DNA of 7,743 nucleotides from Patescibacteria group bacterium (GTDB lineage: Bacteria; Patescibacteriota; Minisyncoccia; Portnoybacterales; GWB1-42-6), in contig JAHIST010000075.1 in NCBI GenBank assembly GCA_018818145.1, forward strand, positions 1-7,743. The letters run 5' to 3'. A model generated the notes under the pieces. The model was not told the origin of the DNA. It worked only from the letters and a program-made list of their open reading frames with translations, and did not search any database. Shown in pieces: positions 5,509 through 7,743 of the stretch. Each line of letters starts with the position of its first letter. Position 1 is the stretch's first letter. The position numbers and the translations under genes were made by a program.

Positions 5509-5841
5509 ATGACTTATTATCGCTGCCATAATCATGAGATAAAATGCGCAAGCCAAAAGGGCAGGATAGCCTTGAGCTTGAGCATAATTTTCGTTTTGGT
5601 TATTCTAAGCGTTCTTTATCTTATCCAAATGAACACGCTGGTCGCTAAAAATTTTGAATTACACGCTTTCCAAAAAACTTTAACGCAGGGCCAGGAAAAA
5701 GACCAGTCTTTGCTTGTCTCTTTGATGCAGATGCGTTCTCTCAATAATTTGCAGCAGGCGGCTAAAAATCTAAATTTGGTGATTATTGAAAAAGCCAATT
5801 ATTTGAAGGTCGGTCTGAACTCTTTCGCTTTTTCTGAATAG
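5509..5841 (+). CDS. ftsL: FtsL-like septum formation protein, 110 aa
   Basis: The call rests on position and architecture, since FtsL sequences diverge strongly. A basic cytoplasmic tail of about 18 residues precedes one membrane segment (about 20-40). A predicted coiled-coil region (about 43-85, rich in Gln, Glu, Lys and Leu) follows, and the C-terminal LQQAAKNLNLVIIEKANYLKV (81-101) resembles the family's end segment. FtsL/DivIC proteins bridge early and late divisome proteins and activate the FtsW-FtsI synthase. The gene lies between rsmH and ftsI, where ftsL is classically found. The cytoplasmic tail contains C6, H7, H9 and C13, unusual for FtsL. No Shine-Dalgarno is visible, and translation may couple to rsmH, which ends 7 bp earlier. 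Confidence 0.8.
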   Translation: MTYYRCHNHEIKCASQKGRIALSLSIIFVLVILSVLYLIQMNTLVAKNFELHAFQKTLTQGQEKDQSLLVSLMQMRSLNNLQQAAKNLNLVIIEKANYLKVGLNSFAFSE

Positions 5842-5881
5842 CTGGCGGCGGTGCAATTTTTTGAGATAGCGGTTTCAAAAA

Positions 5882-7588
5882 ATGAAGAAGAAATTCGGCA
5901 ATTTACGTTTCTACTTTATCTTTTTTTTGATTGTGCTTGCGGCTGGCTGTATAGCAGTCCGGCTTTTTTATTTGCAAGTTTTAAAGCACGGTTTTTATGC
6001 CGCTCTGGCCGAAGGCCAGCATGAGTTCACTAAAAAAATAATTCCCCAGCGAGGGGAAATTTTTATTCAAGGAAAAAATAATCTATTGTATCCTTTGGCA
6101 GTCAACCGGACATACCAGACGGTTTTCTTAACACCTAAAGAAATTATGGATAAAAATGAAGTTGCCAGCAAGCTAGCACCAATAGTAGAAATTCCTGAAG
6201 ATAAAATTTTGGAAAAGATGAAAGACCCGGAAGATCCCTACGAGTCGTTAAAATCAAAATTAAGCGACGAGGCGGTTCAGAAGATTAAAGAATTAAAATT
6301 GGCCGGGGTTTATTTGTCTTCGGAAAATTTACGCTGGTATCCGCAGGAAAATTTAGCAAGCCATATCTCTGGATTTGTCGGCTTTAAAGACAATCAGCGA
6401 ATTGGCCAATACGGCGTTGAGGGATATTATGAGAAAGAACTGGCGGGCAGCAGCGGTTTTTTAAGCTCCGAAAAAGACGCTTTGGGCCGGTGGTTTCTGG
6501 TTAGCGATTATAGAATTCAGCCGGCGCAGGACGGGGCAGATATTTATTTGACTCTGGACCAAAATATACAATATGCAGTTGAGCAAAAAATGAAAGAGGT
6601 TTTAGAAAAATGGGATTCTAAGAACGGCTGCGCTATTGTAATGGAGCCAAAAACCGGCGCTATTCGCGCTTTAGCCAGTTTTCCTGAATTTAATCCCAAT
6701 GAATACAATAAAGTAGAGAGCATGAATATTTTTTTAAATTCCTGCGTTCAGGGGCTCTATGAGCCGGGTTCGGTTTTTAAGCCGATTGTTATGGCCGCGG
6801 GCCTGGATACAAATAAAATTTCTCCCGAAACTACCTATGTTGATACCGGTTCGGTCCAGATCGGCGGTTATGTGGTTAAAAATTCCCAGGAAAAAACATA
6901 CGGACTAAGTACTATGACTGAGGTTTTGGAGAAATCAATCAACACGGGCGTGATTTTTGTTCAAAAAACAATCGGCGGCGAAACTTTCAAAAAATATATT
7001 GAGACGTTCGGCTTTGGCGAGCTGCTGGGCGTTGATTTGTCGGGAGAAGCAGGAGGAAATTTGAAAAATCTTTACGAAGACCGCGATATAAATTTTGCCA
7101 CCGCCGCTTTTGGCCAAGGCATTTCTGCCACGCCCTTGCAGATGACAGCCGCCATTGCCGCCATAGCCAACAATGGCAAACTGATGAAACCCTATATTGT
7201 AGAGAAAATTGTTGAATCAAATGGCGAAGAAAAGAAAACCGAGCCGCAAGAAATTCGCCAGGTTATATCGGCGCAGGCCGCCGGCAAACTGACGGCTATG
7301 CTTGTCAGCACCGTTCGCAACGGCTATGATAAGGTAAAAATTAAAGACTATTTTATTGCCGGCAAAACCGGCACGGCCCAAATTCCCAGCGAAGACAAGC
7401 GCGGCTATTCCGAAGAAACAAGTCATACTTTTGTCGGTTACGCGCCGGCCTATAATCCAAAATTTATTATTTTTTTGAAAATGGAAAAACCGCGCGGGAT
7501 CCAGTTTGCTTCCGAGTCTCTGGCGCCGGTTTTCAGCGATTTGGCGCAGTATCTTTTTAATTATTACGAGATTCCGCCGGAAGGATAA
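5882..7588 (+). CDS. ftsI: Class B penicillin-binding protein, septal transpeptidase FtsI/PBP3, 568 aa
   Basis: FtsI cross-links peptidoglycan at the division septum as partner of FtsW. A short cytoplasmic tail and one membrane segment (about 9-28, followed by RLFYLQVLK) anchor it, with the rest outside. The pedestal domain shows RWYP (151-154) and GVEGYYEKELAG (178 onward). The transpeptidase domain has all three active-site motifs: SVFK with nucleophile S297 and K300, SIN with S352 and N354, and KTGT at 495-498. The usual RGxIxDRNGxxLA motif after the membrane segment is altered: RGEIFIQGKNNLLYPLAVN, lacking DRNG, as I recall for other Parcubacteria homologues. There are no PASTA domains, and the length is close to the 588 residues of E. 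coli FtsI. It starts 40 bp after ftsL and belongs to the same operon. Confidence 0.96.
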   Translation: MKKKFGNLRFYFIFFLIVLAAGCIAVRLFYLQVLKHGFYAALAEGQHEFTKKIIPQRGEIFIQGKNNLLYPLAVNRTYQTVFLTPKEIMDKNEVASKLAPIVEIPEDKILEKMKDPEDPYESLKSKLSDEAVQKIKELKLAGVYLSSENLRWYPQENLASHISGFVGFKDNQRIGQYGVEGYYEKELAGSSGFLSSEKDALGRWFLVSDYRIQPAQDGADIYLTLDQNIQYAVEQKMKEVLEKWDSKNGCAIVMEPKTGAIRALASFPEFNPNEYNKVESMNIFLNSCVQGLYEPGSVFKPIVMAAGLDTNKISPETTYVDTGSVQIGGYVVKNSQEKTYGLSTMTEVLEKSINTGVIFVQKTIGGETFKKYIETFGFGELLGVDLSGEAGGNLKNLYEDRDINFATAAFGQGISATPLQMTAAIAAIANNGKLMKPYIVEKIVESNGEEKKTEPQEIRQVISAQAAGKLTAMLVSTVRNGYDKVKIKDYFIAGKTGTAQIPSEDKRGYSEETSHTFVGYAPAYNPKFIIFLKMEKPRGIQFASESLAPVFSDLAQYLFNYYEIPPEG

Positions 7589-7621
7589 TTAAAAATATCT
7601 AATTTATAATAAAAGTAATTT

Positions 7622-7643
7622 CCCCGCGCCTCCGCGCGCGGGG
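7622..7643. terminator. GC-rich hairpin downstream of ftsI
   Basis: CCCCGCGC (7622-7629) pairs perfectly with GCGCGGGG (7636-7643) around a 6-nt loop, 33 bp after the ftsI stop codon. There is no T-run after it, so it is not a standard Rho-independent terminator. It may slow transcription or protect the 3' end. The next dispersed repeat begins at its last base. Confidence 0.4.
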
Positions 7644-7732
7644 TCATTCTGAGGCGAGCGTAGCGAGCCGAAGAATCTAAATGATTAGATTCTTCGCTAC
7701 GGTTAGCTTCGCTAACCCCCGTTCAGAATGAC
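7643..7732. repeat. Nested palindromic dispersed-type repeat
   Basis: GTCATTCTGA (7643-7652) is the exact complement of TCAGAATGAC (7723-7732). Within it, AAGAATCTAA (7671-7680) pairs with TTAGATTCTT (7685-7694) and is extended by GTAGCG/CGCTAC across a 5-nt bulge. GGTTAGC (7701-7707) pairs with GCTAACC (7711-7717) around a TTC loop. The words CATTCTGAGG, GCGAGC and GAAGAATCT resemble short intergenic repeats seen in many environmental genomes. No gene is present from 7589 to the window end. Confidence 0.6.
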
Positions 7733-7743
7733 AATCGAAGGAG

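Noticed and set aside
7605..7610. TATAAT as a promoter downstream of ftsI
   Set aside because: The hexamer is perfect but no -35 sequence lies at 16-18 bp and the AT-rich context makes chance likely.
1..7743. CRISPR array or tandem spacer-repeat structure
   Set aside because: No regularly spaced identical direct repeats of CRISPR size were seen; the repeats present are palindromes or protein-coding blade repeats.

Overview
The window most likely comes from a Patescibacteria (CPR) genome, probably of the Parcubacteria group. This rests on protein style and layout, not on any database search. The supporting traits are a reduced division/wall cluster ordered mraZ-rsmH-ftsL-ftsI, MraZ with DEKKRL in place of the usual GRL motif, a class B PBP whose N-terminal DRNG motif is altered, and weak or absent Shine-Dalgarno sequences. 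The others are a short N-terminal helical domain of a kind common in these genomes, and intergenic DNA filled with small palindromes. TGA ends mraZ and TGG encodes Trp, so the UGA=Gly code of some CPR lineages does not apply.

Region 1 (1-3463) is a two-gene cassette bracketed by near-perfect inverted repeats of about 165 bp (1-166 and 3299-3463, differing by one inserted base). The repeats are GC-rich and the cargo is AT-rich. Just inside the left repeat lie a terminator-like hairpin and an extended -10 promoter. Next come a 779-residue membrane-anchored beta-propeller protein (about 12 blade repeats plus a C-terminal alpha/beta domain) and a 184-residue protein with an N-terminal membrane segment. 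Both are probably exposed outside the membrane. No transposase or recombinase is present, and the left outer flank lies outside the window.

Region 2 (3464-3937) is a non-coding control region. It holds a Rho-independent terminator (3587-3613) and then a strong sigma70-type promoter (TTGACG, 17 bp, TAAAAT). Four same-strand GTGGA motifs spaced by near multiples of the helical turn overlap and follow this promoter; they are a likely MraZ operator, and two of them are also perfect DnaA boxes. A leader of about 230 nt follows, with two stems, the second ending in a T-run like an attenuator.

Region 3 (3938-7588) is the dcw cluster: MraZ (transcription regulator of the cluster), RsmH (16S rRNA C1402 N4-methyltransferase), an FtsL-like single-pass coiled-coil divisome protein, and FtsI/PBP3 (septal peptidoglycan transpeptidase). 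rsmH, ftsL and ftsI are closely spaced and read as one operon. A 244-bp gap between mraZ and rsmH holds two imperfect palindromes. MraZ probably controls its own promoter, while RsmH, FtsL and FtsI link ribosome modification to septum synthesis.

Region 4 (7589-7743) has no gene and contains a GC-rich hairpin followed by a dispersed-repeat-like nested palindrome.
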